Shown: positions 1-8,615, counted from the stretch's first letter. The stretch is DNA of 28,840 nt from an uncultured Lachnospiraceae bacterium (GCA_900548905.1 URMK01000070.1:1-28840), one strand, 5' to 3'. The notes: generated from the letters alone by a model not told the origin. Numbers and translations: made by a program.

Positions 1-156
1 AGCCTAAGGACCGGCGTGCTTATAACGCCCCTTACAGGAATCCTTGCAGGGCAGCCTGCTGCACAGGGAGGCAGGGACAGGGCAGGCAACCCACAGGGCA
101 CCGCCGCATCCGCACATGAGGAAGAATCTAAAACGCACAGGGAGAGGAGTAAGATT
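1..156 (+). other. Leader region upstream of gltB
   Basis: The gltB reading frame runs open back to position 16, but there is no ribosome binding site near the earlier in-frame start, and the encoded residues are low-complexity and unlike glutamate synthase. I treat this stretch as untranslated leader, possibly including the end of an upstream feature cut by the window edge. A short hairpin (GGCGT with ACGCC near 13-29) is visible. I cannot assign a riboswitch or a promoter here. Confidence 0.4.
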
Positions 157-3100
157 ATGTTTGATGTGAAAATGGAAGTTCCCGAAGCGCCTCTGTACAG
201 GAAGCAGTTTGAGCATGATAACTGCGGTATTGGTGCCTGCGTAAACATCAAAGGAACCAAATCCAGGGCAACCGTGGAAAATGCCCTGAAGATTGTGGAA
301 AACCTGGAACACCGCGCCGGAAAGGATGCGGAAGGCAAAACCGGTGACGGCGTGGGTATACTGACCCAGGTGCCTCATACCTTTTTTAGAAGAGTGACGA
401 AACCTCTGGGCATCGAGCTTGGCGGCGAAAGGGAATACGGCGTGGGCATGTTTTTTTTCCCGCAGGATGAGCTGAAAAGGAACCAGGCCAGAAAGATGTT
501 TGAAATCATAGCAAAGAAGGAAGGGCTGGAATTCCTGGGCTGGCGTGAAGTGGACTGTGCGCCGGAGGTTCTGGGTCAGAGAGCGGTGGAATGTATGCCC
601 TGCATCATGCAGGGTTTTGTGAAAAAGCCCGCCAATACTTCCAAAGGGATCGAGTTTGACCGCAGGCTCTATGTGGCCCGCCGCGTTTTTGAGCAATCCA
701 CCGACAATACGTACGTGGTATCGTTATCCAGCCGGACCGTATGCTATAAGGGGATGTTTCTGGTAGGACAGCTGCGTACCTTTTTTAAGGATCTGCAAAG
801 TGCGGACTATGAGTCCGCCATTGCTATCGTTCATTCCCGTTTTTCCACCAACACCAATCCCAGCTGGGAAAGGGCCCATCCCAACCGCTTTATCGTACAC
901 AACGGAGAGATTAACACCATCCGCGGCAACTATGATAAAATGCTGGCCCGCGAGGAAAATATGAAGTCCGAACACCTGCACGGCCTTCTCCACAAGGTTC
1001 TTCCCGCCATCGATCCGGACGGCTCCGATTCCGCCATGCTGGATAACACCCTGGAATTCCTGGTGATGAGCGGCATGGATCTGCCTCTTGCCGTGATGAT
1101 AACCATTCCCGAACCCTGGGCAAATAATAAGACCATGTCCCAGTCCAAACGGGATTTTTACCAATATTATGCTACCATGATGGAGCCATGGGACGGCCCG
1201 GCTTCCATCCTTTTTTCCGACGGGGATATTATGGGCGCCGTTCTTGACCGTAACGGCCTGCGTCCATCCCGTTATTTTGTCACGGAGGATGATCAGCTGA
1301 TCCTCTCCTCCGAGGTGGGTGTCCTGGATATCGATCCTTCCAAAATCAAAGTGAAGGAACGCCTGCGCCCCGGCAAGATGCTGCTGGTGGATACCGTCAA
1401 AGGTGAAGTGATTGACGACGATCGGCTCAAGGAAGCCTATGCCTCCCGTCAGCCATATGGGGAATGGCTGGATAACAACCTGGTGGAACTGAAAAATCTG
1501 AAAATCCCCAATGAGAGAGTGCCGGAATTCACAGCCGTGGAAAGGCAGCGTTTACAAAAGGCCTTTGGTTACACCTATGACGAGATGAAGACCAGCATCC
1601 TTCCCATGGCAAAAAACGGCGGAGAAGCCATAGCCGCCATGGGTGTGGATACCCCTCTGCCCTTTTTGAGCAAAACCCACCATCCGCTGTTCCATTATTT
1701 CAAGCAGCTGTTTGCCCAGGTGACCAATCCCCCCATTGACGCTATCCGTGAGCATGTGGTGACCTCCACCACCGTTTATATCGGGGCGGAAGGGGATGTG
1801 CTGGAGGAAAAGGCCAAAAACTGCAACGTGCTGAAGGTAAATAATCCTATCCTCACCAACACCGATCTGATGAAAATCAAAAGCATGAAGGAGGAAGGCT
1901 TTAAGGCCGCGGTAGTTCCTATCATTTACTATAAAAATACCAAGCTGGAGCGGGCTATCGAGCATTTGTTCGTGGAGGCCGACCGGGTATACCGGGACGG
2001 CGCCAACATCCTGATTCTTTCCGACAGGGGTGTGGATGAAAACCACGTGGCGATTCCTTCCCTGCTGGCGGTATCCGCCTTAAACCAGCATTTGGTAAAA
2101 ACAAAGAAGCGTACCGGCGTAGCCCTAATCCTGGAGTCCGGAGAACCCAGGGACGTCCATCATTTTGCCACGCTTCTCGGCTATGGCGCCTGCGCCATCA
2201 ACCCCTATCTGGCCCAGGAGTCCATCAAAGAGCTCATCGATAACAAAATGCTGGATAAAGATTACTACGCCGCCGTGAATGATTATAATAAAGCTATTTT
2301 AAGCGGTATTGTAAAAATTGCTTCCAAAATGGGTATTTCCACCATACAGTCCTACCAGGGTTCCCAGATTTTTGAAGCCATCGGCATCGATCCGGATGTG
2401 ATCAACAAATATTTTACCAACACGGTATGCCGTATCGGCGGCACTTCCCTGGCGGATATGGAAAAAGAAGTGGATGCCCTCCATTCCATGGCCTTTGATC
2501 CCCTGGGGCTCGCAACGGATCTCACCCTGGACAGTCCCGGGCACCATAAAATGAGAAGCGCAGGAGAGGAGCATCTTTACAATCCCGCCACCATCCATGC
2601 TCTCCAGGAGGCCACCCGCAGAGGGGATTACGAACTTTTTAAACAGTACACGGCCCTGGTAAATGATGAAAATTCCATCAAAAACCTGCGCGGCCTGATG
2701 GATTTCAAATATCCGAAAAAAGGCATTCCTCTGGAGGAGGTGGAAAGCGTGGACTCTATTGTCACCCGTTTTAAAACAGGTGCCATGTCCTATGGTTCCA
2801 TCTCCAGGGAAGCCCATGAAACCATGGCTGTCGCCATGAACCGCCTGCACGGGAAATCCAATTCAGGAGAAGGGGGAGAGGATGTGGAACGTCTCAGCGT
2901 GGGGGCGGACGGAGTGAACCGCTGTTCCGCCATCAAGCAGGTGGCCAGCGGCCGCTTCGGCGTCACCAGCCAGTATCTGGTAAGCGCACAGGAGCTGCAG
3001 ATTAAAATGGCCCAGGGCGCAAAACCCGGGGAAGGCGGTCATCTTCCCGGCGGTAAGGTATATCCCTGGATAGCCAAAACCAGACATTCCACCCCTGGCG

Positions 3101-4701
3101 TGGGCCTGATATCCCCGCCGCCCCACCACGACATTTATTCTATTGAGGATTTGGCCCAGTTGATTTATGACCTGAAAAACGCCAATAAAAACGCGCGCAT
3201 TTCCGTAAAACTGGTTTCCGTAGCAGGCGTGGGAACCGTGGCGGCAGGTGTAGCCAAAGCAGGCGCCCAGGTTATCCTGATTTCCGGCTATGACGGCGGA
3301 ACCGGCGCGGCACCGAAAAGTTCCATCCATAATGCGGGCCTCCCCTGGGAGCTGGGATTATCGGAAACCCATCAGACCCTTATCCAAAACGGCCTGCGCC
3401 AGCGGGTCCGCATCGAAACCGACGGCAAGCTGATGAGCGGACGGGACGTGGCGATTGCCGCTATTCTGGGCGCTGAAGAATTCGGCTTTGCCACGGCCCC
3501 GCTGATCACCATGGGCTGCGTCATGATGCGCGTCTGCAACCTGGACACCTGCCCGGTAGGCGTGGCGACCCAGAACCCGGAGCTGCGGAGCCGTTTCCGG
3601 GGAAAACCGGAATACGTTATCCATTTCATGCGTTTTATCGCGGAAGAACTGCGGGAATACATGGCAAAACTGGGTGTTTGCAGCGTCGATGAATTGGTGG
3701 GAAGAACGGATCTTCTCACCCGGAAAGAAAACCTGACACCTGCCCAGAAAAAAATAGATATAAACGGTATTCTTAACAATCCCTATGCCGGAAAAGCAGG
3801 CTCCATTTTCGAACCGAAAAAAGGATATGATTTTGCCCTGGAAAAAACGCTGGATGAAAAGCTTCTGCTTAAACAGATGTCCGGTGCTATAGAAGCCGGA
3901 CAGAAACGCAGCATGGAAGTGGATGTCTCCAATACCGACCGTACCTTCGGCACCTTACTGGGTTCTGAAATTACAAGAAAATTCGGAACCGCCCTGGAGG
4001 AGGACAGCTACCGCATACGATGCAAGGGTGCAGGCGGACAAAGCTTCGGTGCATTTATCCCTAAAGGTCTGACCCTGGAACTGGTAGGGGACAGCAACGA
4101 TTACTTTGGAAAAGGGCTTTCCGGCGGCAAGCTGATCGTATACCCCCCTAAAGGAATCCGCTTCAAACCGGAAGATAATATTATTATCGGCAACGTGGCC
4201 CTGTACGGAGCCACCAGCGGAAAAGCCTTTATCAATGGTGTGGCGGGGGAACGCTTCGCCGTCCGTAATTCCGGCTGCCTCGCGGTTGTTGAGGGTGTGG
4301 GAGATCACGGCTGTGAGTACATGACCGGGGGCCGTGTCGCGGTACTCGGACGCACCGGTAAGAATTTTGCCGCGGGTATGAGCGGCGGCATTGCCTATGT
4401 GCTGGATGAAGGGAACGATCTTTATATCCGCCTGAACAAAGAAATGGTATCTTCCCATGAGATAACCTCCAAATATGACGTACAGGAGCTTAAAGAGATG
4501 ATCCAGGAGCATGTGTCATACACCAACTCCGAAAAAGGCAAGGAAATCCTGGAACATTTTGGGGAATACCTTCCTAAATTCAAAAAAATCATCCCGCATG
4601 ATTACGAGCGCATGCTCACTACCATCCTCTTGATGGAGGAAAAAGGCTTAAGCGCGGAACAGGCCCAGATAGAAGCCTTCTACGCCAATATGGGAAAATA
4701 A
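157..4701 (+). CDS. gltB: Glutamate synthase (NADPH) large subunit
   Basis: This is the 1514-aa GOGAT alpha subunit, which hydrolyses glutamine and transfers the ammonia to 2-oxoglutarate in the cytoplasm with electrons from GltD. The ATG at 157 is chosen because GGAGAGGAG lies just upstream and because the class II amidotransferase nucleophile then falls at Cys23 (HDNCGIGA) after a short propeptide, as in the family. Domain order is the usual one: glutaminase (about 23-430), central domain, FMN-binding synthase domain with the 3Fe-4S ligands Cys1121, Cys1127 and Cys1132 (GCVMMRVCNLDTCPVG), then the C-terminal GXGXG beta-helix with its repeated glycine-rich turns. Full length matches bacterial GltB of about 1500 aa. 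gltD follows 88 bp downstream in the same direction, so the two are very likely an operon. No frameshift or missing key residue is seen. Confidence 0.97.
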   Translation: MFDVKMEVPEAPLYRKQFEHDNCGIGACVNIKGTKSRATVENALKIVENLEHRAGKDAEGKTGDGVGILTQVPHTFFRRVTKPLGIELGGEREYGVGMFFFPQDELKRNQARKMFEIIAKKEGLEFLGWREVDCAPEVLGQRAVECMPCIMQGFVKKPANTSKGIEFDRRLYVARRVFEQSTDNTYVVSLSSRTVCYKGMFLVGQLRTFFKDLQSADYESAIAIVHSRFSTNTNPSWERAHPNRFIVHNGEINTIRGNYDKMLAREENMKSEHLHGLLHKVLPAIDPDGSDSAMLDNTLEFLVMSGMDLPLAVMITIPEPWANNKTMSQSKRDFYQYYATMMEPWDGPASILFSDGDIMGAVLDRNGLRPSRYFVTEDDQLILSSEVGVLDIDPSKIKVKERLRPGKMLLVDTVKGEVIDDDRLKEAYASRQPYGEWLDNNLVELKNLKIPNERVPEFTAVERQRLQKAFGYTYDEMKTSILPMAKNGGEAIAAMGVDTPLPFLSKTHHPLFHYFKQLFAQVTNPPIDAIREHVVTSTTVYIGAEGDVLEEKAKNCNVLKVNNPILTNTDLMKIKSMKEEGFKAAVVPIIYYKNTKLERAIEHLFVEADRVYRDGANILILSDRGVDENHVAIPSLLAVSALNQHLVKTKKRTGVALILESGEPRDVHHFATLLGYGACAINPYLAQESIKELIDNKMLDKDYYAAVNDYNKAILSGIVKIASKMGISTIQSYQGSQIFEAIGIDPDVINKYFTNTVCRIGGTSLADMEKEVDALHSMAFDPLGLATDLTLDSPGHHKMRSAGEEHLYNPATIHALQEATRRGDYELFKQYTALVNDENSIKNLRGLMDFKYPKKGIPLEEVESVDSIVTRFKTGAMSYGSISREAHETMAVAMNRLHGKSNSGEGGEDVERLSVGADGVNRCSAIKQVASGRFGVTSQYLVSAQELQIKMAQGAKPGEGGHLPGGKVYPWIAKTRHSTPGVGLISPPPHHDIYSIEDLAQLIYDLKNANKNARISVKLVSVAGVGTVAAGVAKAGAQVILISGYDGGTGAAPKSSIHNAGLPWELGLSETHQTLIQNGLRQRVRIETDGKLMSGRDVAIAAILGAEEFGFATAPLITMGCVMMRVCNLDTCPVGVATQNPELRSRFRGKPEYVIHFMRFIAEELREYMAKLGVCSVDELVGRTDLLTRKENLTPAQKKIDINGILNNPYAGKAGSIFEPKKGYDFALEKTLDEKLLLKQMSGAIEAGQKRSMEVDVSNTDRTFGTLLGSEITRKFGTALEEDSYRIRCKGAGGQSFGAFIPKGLTLELVGDSNDYFGKGLSGGKLIVYPPKGIRFKPEDNIIIGNVALYGATSGKAFINGVAGERFAVRNSGCLAVVEGVGDHGCEYMTGGRVAVLGRTGKNFAAGMSGGIAYVLDEGNDLYIRLNKEMVSSHEITSKYDVQELKEMIQEHVSYTNSEKGKEILEHFGEYLPKFKKIIPHDYERMLTTILLMEEKGLSAEQAQIEAFYANMGK

Positions 4702-4712
4702 GGGAATGGTTC

Positions 4713-4742
4713 GCAACAGCTCAGACCTGTCCGAACTGTTAC
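4713..4742. repeat. Short inverted repeat, dispersed family copy 1
   Basis: A 14-2-14 hairpin lies between gltB and gltD; the three non-identical pairs in the stem are all compatible with G-U wobble in RNA. The same sequence theme (GTAACAGTTCAGAC with its complement) recurs at 8159-8188, 8697-8727 and 23831-23850. In the gltBD transcript it could act as a weak attenuator or stability element. No T-run follows, so it is not a standard terminator. Confidence 0.7.
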
Positions 4743-4789
4743 AATGATTCAGCCTGCCCGTCATATCCGCAGCAGAAAGTGAGGAAAAC

Positions 4790-6283
4790 ATGGGAAAACC
4801 AACCGGATTTATGGAATACGACAGAAAAGTAAGCTTTGCCGAAAAACCGGCAGACAGAATAAAACATTTCAGGGAATTCCATCAGCACCTGTCAAGAGAA
4901 GAACAGCAGCTCCAGGGCGCCCGCTGTATGGAATGCGGCGTGCCTTTCTGCCAGTCCGGCATGATGCTGAACGGGATGGCCTCCGGCTGTCCCCTGCATA
5001 ACCTGGTGCCGGAGTGGAACGATCTGGTATATACCGGAAACTGGGAACAGGCCTACGAACGCCTGAAAAAAACCAACAATTTCCCTGAATTCACCGCCCG
5101 CGTATGCCCCGCTCTCTGTGAGGCGGCCTGTACCTGCGGGCTGGGAGGGGAGCCGGTAGCAACCAAAGAAAACGAATACGCCATCATTGAGAACGCCTAC
5201 GAAAAGGGCTACGCCCTTCCCAGCCCGCCAAGCCAGCGTACCGGCAAAAAAGTGGCTGTAATAGGCAGCGGCCCATCCGGCCTTGCGGCAGCCGACCAGC
5301 TTAACAAACGCGGCCATAACGTCACCGTTTACGAACGATCCGACCGCGCCGGCGGACTGCTCATGTACGGAATTCCCAATATGAAGCTGGAAAAACAGAT
5401 TGTACAGAGAAAAATAAAGATAATGGAAGAAGAAGGCGTGACCTTCCTCACAGGCACCGATGTGGGCAAAGACCTCAAACCCGCCCAGCTTCTCCGGGAA
5501 TATGACCGCATCCTCTTAGCCTGCGGCGCCTCCAATCCCAGAGATATTAACGTTCCCGGACGGGATGCAAAAGGCATCCATTTTGCCGTCGATTTCCTGA
5601 CCGCCAACACCAAGAGCCTCCTCGACTCCAACCTGACCGACGGAAAATACGTGAATACGAAAGGCAAAAACGTCATCATCATCGGCGGCGGTGATACCGG
5701 AAACGACTGTGTGGGAACCTGCATACGCCACGGCTGCAAATCCGTCACCCAAATAGAAATGATGCCCAAAGCCCCCGACGAAAGAGCCGAAAACAATCCC
5801 TGGCCCGAATGGCCCAAAATCTCCAAAACAGACTACGGCCAGGAAGAAGCCATTGCCCTCTGCGGACGTGACCCCAGGATTTACGAATCCACCGTCAAAG
5901 AATTTATCAAAGACAAAAACGGGATCCTCAAAGCCGTAAAAATCATCAGACTCAAACCAGAAATTGATCCCCGCACCGGCAGAATTACCCCCAAAGAACT
6001 ACCCGGCACCGAACAACTCCTCGAAGCCGACATCGCACTCATAGCCGCCGGATTCCTCGGAAGCCAGAAATACGTAACCGATGCATTTAAAATAGAAACC
6101 GACCCACGCACCAATGTAAAAACAGAAGAAGGAAAATACAAAACAAACACAGACAAAATATTTGCCACAGGAGACATGCACAGAGGACAATCCCTCGTCG
6201 TATGGGCCATCCGCGAAGGAAGAGAAGCCGCCAGAGAAATAGACCAAAGCCTGATGGGGTATACAAACGTGCCGTCCCAGTAG
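4790..6283 (+). CDS. gltD: Glutamate synthase (NADPH) small subunit
   Basis: This 497-aa flavoprotein passes electrons from NADPH through FAD and Fe-S clusters to GltB. The ATG at 4790 follows GTGAGGAAAAC. The N-terminal iron-sulfur region carries Cys46, Cys49 and Cys54 (CMECGVPFC), then SGCPLHN and RVCPALCEAACTCG. The FAD-binding Rossmann motif VIGSGPSGLAAADQL comes next, and the NADPH-binding motif IIIGGGDTGNDC lies about 130 residues further on. The C-terminal FATGDMHRGQSLVVWAI is the conserved FAD-binding end of the family. Length is normal for GltD. It is the second gene of the gltBD operon; its last few hundred bases become notably rich in A and C and poor in G and T on this strand. Annotation is secure; NADPH rather than NADH is taken from family knowledge. 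Confidence 0.96.
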   Translation: MGKPTGFMEYDRKVSFAEKPADRIKHFREFHQHLSREEQQLQGARCMECGVPFCQSGMMLNGMASGCPLHNLVPEWNDLVYTGNWEQAYERLKKTNNFPEFTARVCPALCEAACTCGLGGEPVATKENEYAIIENAYEKGYALPSPPSQRTGKKVAVIGSGPSGLAAADQLNKRGHNVTVYERSDRAGGLLMYGIPNMKLEKQIVQRKIKIMEEEGVTFLTGTDVGKDLKPAQLLREYDRILLACGASNPRDINVPGRDAKGIHFAVDFLTANTKSLLDSNLTDGKYVNTKGKNVIIIGGGDTGNDCVGTCIRHGCKSVTQIEMMPKAPDERAENNPWPEWPKISKTDYGQEEAIALCGRDPRIYESTVKEFIKDKNGILKAVKIIRLKPEIDPRTGRITPKELPGTEQLLEADIALIAAGFLGSQKYVTDAFKIETDPRTNVKTEEGKYKTNTDKIFATGDMHRGQSLVVWAIREGREAAREIDQSLMGYTNVPSQ

Positions 6284-6290
6284 GCGGTGC

Positions 6291-6360
6291 GAAAAGAAGG
6301 GAAAAGAAGGTCCGCAGGAGGAGCTTGCTCCTCCTGCGGACCTTCTTTTCCCTTCTTTTC
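6291..6360. repeat. Perfect 34-bp inverted repeat after gltD
   Basis: Two perfectly complementary 34-bp arms (6291-6324 and 6327-6360) are separated by only TT. Each arm starts with a 10-bp direct duplication (GAAAAGAAGG twice) and ends in the GC-rich block TCCGCAGGAGGAGC. It begins 8 bp after the gltD stop. The extruded RNA would be a very stable hairpin that could end or protect the gltBD transcript, although no T-run follows. The perfect symmetry suggests a REP/MITE-like dispersed element rather than a simple terminator. It inflates spurious reading frames on both strands. Confidence 0.85.
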
Positions 6361-6375
6361 ATAGGGCGTACGCCC

Positions 6376-6414
6376 GTGCAGCCAGGGGAGCCCGCAGGGA
6401 TTCCCTGGCTGTAC
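6376..6414. repeat. Secondary hairpin beside the 34-bp inverted repeat
   Basis: GTGCAGCCAGGG (6376-6387) pairs with CCCTGGCTGTAC (6403-6414), one pair being G-U, around a 15-nt loop. It is directly preceded by the small palindrome GGGCGTACGCCC (6364-6375). With the 34-bp inverted repeat it makes a block of three adjacent hairpins filling the first part of the 320-bp gap before the acetyltransferase. The rest of the gap (6415-6603) is C-rich and then A-rich; TATAGT or TACAAT near 6513-6523 could be a -10 box, but there is no good -35. Confidence 0.6.
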
Positions 6415-6603
6415 ACCGCCGGCCTCCCCCCACAGCCCCACCTCCCCCGGCAGGCAGCGCAGCGCCCCTGCCCGCATAATTATTTAAAAAAGTCCCCATC
6501 TCTCCCCCAAAATATAGTACAATTAACTCATCAAATAAACCGCCCCATCCCCCTATACCAGTTAAAACACCTCAACCAATCACATAACAAAGAAAGGTCC
6601 CCC

Positions 6604-7353
6604 ATGGAAGCTACATTTACAAACATAACCCAAGAAAACATAACCCAAGAACACCTATGCTGCATTATCCGCAGCAAAAAGCCCCATCCGGGCGTAGAAG
6701 CAAAGCGGCAATGGCTTTCCGCCCGGATAAAAGAAGGCCACGTTTTCAGAAAACTCAATGCCAAATCCGTAGTATTTATCGAATATGCCCCCCTGGAAAC
6801 CGCTTGGGTCCCCATAACCGGTGACAACTATTATTATATATACTGCTTATGGGTTTCCGGAGAATACAAAGGGAAAGGCTATGGAAAAATGCTGCTGGAG
6901 TACTGCCTGGACGACGCCAGAAAAAAAGGAAAATCCGGAGTCTGCATGCTGGGGGCCAAAAAACAAAAAGCCTGGCTATCCGACCAGGCCTTTGCCGGGA
7001 AGTACGGTTTTCAGACCGTTGATACCACCCCTGACGGCTATGAACTGCTTGCCCTCTCTTTTGACGGAACCACCCCCCAATTCACACAGAACGCCAAAAA
7101 ACAACACGTCGACAACCAGGAGCTGACCATTTATTATGACATGCAATGCCCTTTTATCCCTCAAAAAGTTGAGACAATAAAACAACACTGTGAAACCAAT
7201 AACATCCCCCTGTCTTTGAACCTGGTGGATACACTCCAAAAAGCAAAGGAACTGCCCTGCGTTTTCAACAACTGGGGTGTATTCTATAAAGGAAAATTTG
7301 AAACGGTAAACTTACTTGACGCTGCCGGCATACAGAGAATACTCAATAAATGA
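6604..7353 (+). CDS. GNAT N-acetyltransferase with YoaP-like C-terminal domain
   Basis: This 249-aa cytoplasmic protein starts at the ATG at 6604 behind AGAAAGG; the frame stays open further upstream, but that part is translated repeat sequence. Residues about 50-155 are a GNAT fold with the acetyl-CoA loop YKGKGYGK at 88-95 and the following helix MLLEYCLDDARKKG. Residues about 170-249 (LTIYYDMQCPF onward) match the thioredoxin-like YoaP domain that follows GNAT domains in proteins such as Bacillus YoaP, with Cys182 in the position of a redox-type cysteine. The acceptor substrate is not known. The N-terminus carries a tandem duplication (NITQENITQE) encoded by two perfect 15-bp copies at 6622-6651. 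The gene stands alone, convergent with the CPBP protease gene 74 bp away, with no obvious terminator between them. Confidence 0.85.
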   Translation: MEATFTNITQENITQEHLCCIIRSKKPHPGVEAKRQWLSARIKEGHVFRKLNAKSVVFIEYAPLETAWVPITGDNYYYIYCLWVSGEYKGKGYGKMLLEYCLDDARKKGKSGVCMLGAKKQKAWLSDQAFAGKYGFQTVDTTPDGYELLALSFDGTTPQFTQNAKKQHVDNQELTIYYDMQCPFIPQKVETIKQHCETNNIPLSLNLVDTLQKAKELPCVFNNWGVFYKGKFETVNLLDAAGIQRILNK

Positions 7354-7427
7354 TACGTACCGCACCGCATCCGAAAACGTTTTTCCCATTGAACATAACG
7401 ATCCCACAGAATATGCGTCTGCTATTA

Positions 7428-8036
7428 TCACAACCATCCGAATGCCTGTACCATGGACAGGACCAGATTCCCAACCCCGTGGGTCAGCCAGCCCGGTATG
7501 ATGGAGCCGCCGGAGCCTTTTTCCGTCAGCCAGCCCAGCAGCCACCCGCTGAACCCGGTGATTACCGTGATCACCGCTGCCTTCAGCGGCGTGGTAACCA
7601 GGAAAAACATGGCTCCGTGGAGCAGCCCGAACAACGCTCCCTGGATAAGATTCCCCACAGCGAAACCAAACCGGGCAATCAGACGTTTCCCCAGAAAACC
7701 ACGGAACAGGATTTCTTCCGAAAGACCGGTCTGGATAACCCCGAATAAAAAGGCGGAAGGCAGCGCACTCCAGCCCATACCGGCATATGTACTCTGCACT
7801 GTGGCATCAGCCGGCAGCAGGGAAGGGATCCACCACAGCTGGGATATCACACAAAGAAGAAAGAAAAACAGGATACACCCGCTGATGGCAAGCCAGCTTC
7901 CCCTCACCGCTTTTAAGCCAATCCAGGAGAGAAAAGGCTCCTTCCTGCGTGCGGTAACGAACCACCAGATGAAAGGGATAAGCGAAAACACAATCACCTG
8001 CAGCAGCACTTCAAAAAACTTTGACAGAATATTCAT
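7428..8036 (-). CDS. CPBP (CAAX/Abi) family intramembrane metalloprotease
   Basis: This 202-aa hydrophobic membrane protein has about five or six transmembrane segments. All three CPBP motifs are present: Glu107-Glu108-x3-Arg112 (EEILFRGF), FxxxH ending at His140 (FGLLH), and HxxxN with His186 and Asn190. These residues form the glutamate/histidine active site of Rce1-like proteases. In Firmicutes this family includes bacteriocin self-immunity and membrane regulatory proteases; nothing nearby identifies the substrate and no bacteriocin precursor is visible. The start at 8036 is supported by AGGAGGCC upstream. It is a single-gene unit, probably controlled through the dyad at 8070-8093. Catalytic family is secure, role is not. 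Confidence 0.88.
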   Translation of the reverse strand: MNILSKFFEVLLQVIVFSLIPFIWWFVTARRKEPFLSWIGLKAVRGSWLAISGCILFFFLLCVISQLWWIPSLLPADATVQSTYAGMGWSALPSAFLFGVIQTGLSEEILFRGFLGKRLIARFGFAVGNLIQGALFGLLHGAMFFLVTTPLKAAVITVITGFSGWLLGWLTEKGSGGSIIPGWLTHGVGNLVLSMVQAFGWL

Positions 8037-8069
8037 CAGCGGCCTCCTTTACCAAAGAGAAATATTTAA

Positions 8070-8093
8070 ATTGTATTAGTGTAATAATACAAT
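8070..8093 (-). promoter_or_regulatory. Operator-like dyad at the CPBP gene promoter
   Basis: Perfect 9-bp arms (ATTGTATTA and TAATACAAT) flank a 6-bp spacer, 34 bp upstream of the CPBP start codon. On the minus strand a possible -35 (TTGGAT) and -10 (TAATAC or TACAAT) overlap the dyad. TGTATTA...TAATACA spacing resembles operators of GntR/YtrA-type regulators, but no such regulator gene is present in the window, so the binding protein is unknown. Confidence 0.5.
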
Positions 8094-8158
8094 AATCCAA
8101 TTACTCTCTCCTGTCAAGTACCTGCGCGCTTTTTCAAAAAGATCAGTCCTGGGAAATG

Positions 8159-8188
8159 GTAACCGTTCAGGCAAGCCTGAACAGTTAC
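8159..8188. repeat. Short inverted repeat, dispersed family copy 2
   Basis: A 14-2-14 hairpin (GTAACCGTTCAGGC, AA, GCCTGAACAGTTAC) with a single mismatch has the same architecture and length (30 bp) as the copy between gltB and gltD. It sits in the 241-bp gap between the Rpn-like remnant and the CPBP gene, which otherwise holds only the CPBP promoter and no gene. Confidence 0.7.
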
Positions 8189-8277
8189 GCAAAATAAGAA
8201 ATACCTCCGGCTGCTGAAAATCACCGGAAATAACAAGAACGGCAGAGCCGCAAAAAAGTGTGGATCCACAGAAAAAT

Positions 8278-8502
8278 TCAGAGCATTTCCGTCAATCCTG
8301 CCTTTTCTATAAATTCCCGTACGGTTCCGGCTTTAGCCGCCTGCTTATGCCACTGATTCAAAAGCGCAAGGTCGGTTTCCGAAAGGATTTTCTCACACAG
8401 CCCAATCGGAATTTCCCCCAGATCCTCCAGCAGATCAAGCGCATCTTCTGCCTTTCCTGCCGCTTTCCCAATACTGAATTCATCGGCCCGGATTTTCTTC
8501 AT
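8278..8502 (-). pseudogene. Likely C-terminal remnant of an Rpn/PD-(D/E)XK nuclease-type transposase
   Basis: This is a 74-aa frame. Its sequence (DLLEDLGEIPIGLCEKILSE, then LNQWHKQAAKAGTVREFIEK) resembles the helical tail that closes Rpn-family recombination-promoting nuclease/putative transposase proteins common in Lachnospiraceae; I recognise this by eye only. Those proteins are usually near 300 aa and have an N-terminal PD-(D/E)XK nuclease domain, which is absent here. The start codon overlaps the stop of the upstream small frame (ATGA at 8499-8502). Most likely it is a decayed relic; a real small translationally coupled protein is the alternative. Confidence 0.45.
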
Positions 8503-8615
8503 TTCTTCTTCTTTGTTATATTCAAAGATTCCTCACCACATGTAGTTCCTTTTCTTCCCTGGAATAGTTTTCTTCCATAGAGCGCTTTTCTTCCATAGAG
8601 TTCTTTTTTTTCCAT
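8499..8615 (-). CDS. Small ORF with internal peptide repeats, upstream of the Rpn-like remnant
   Basis: This 38-aa frame starts at the ATG at 8615 behind a strong ribosome binding site (AGAAAGGAG, 8622-8630 on the minus strand). The protein is basic and repetitive (ELYGRKALYGRKLFQGRK) because it reads through a tandem DNA repeat. Its stop overlaps the start of the 74-aa frame, so the ribosome site could serve both. No function is recognised. It may be the original start of the Rpn-like gene joined to the tail by a deletion and repeat slippage, or it may be non-coding. Confidence 0.3.
   Translation of the reverse strand: MEKKELYGRKALYGRKLFQGRKGTTCGEESLNITKKKK

Noticed and set aside
16..156. 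47-residue N-terminal extension of GltB
   Set aside because: The sequence is low-complexity, lacks a ribosome site, and would push the propeptide far beyond the family's usual short length.
5881..6477. Minus-strand frames of 198 and 109 aa over the gltD end and the inverted repeat
   Set aside because: They are antisense to gltD and translate the palindrome; no ribosome site or family.
7453..8079. 208-aa plus-strand frame
   Set aside because: Antisense to the CPBP gene, which has all three catalytic motifs and a good ribosome site.
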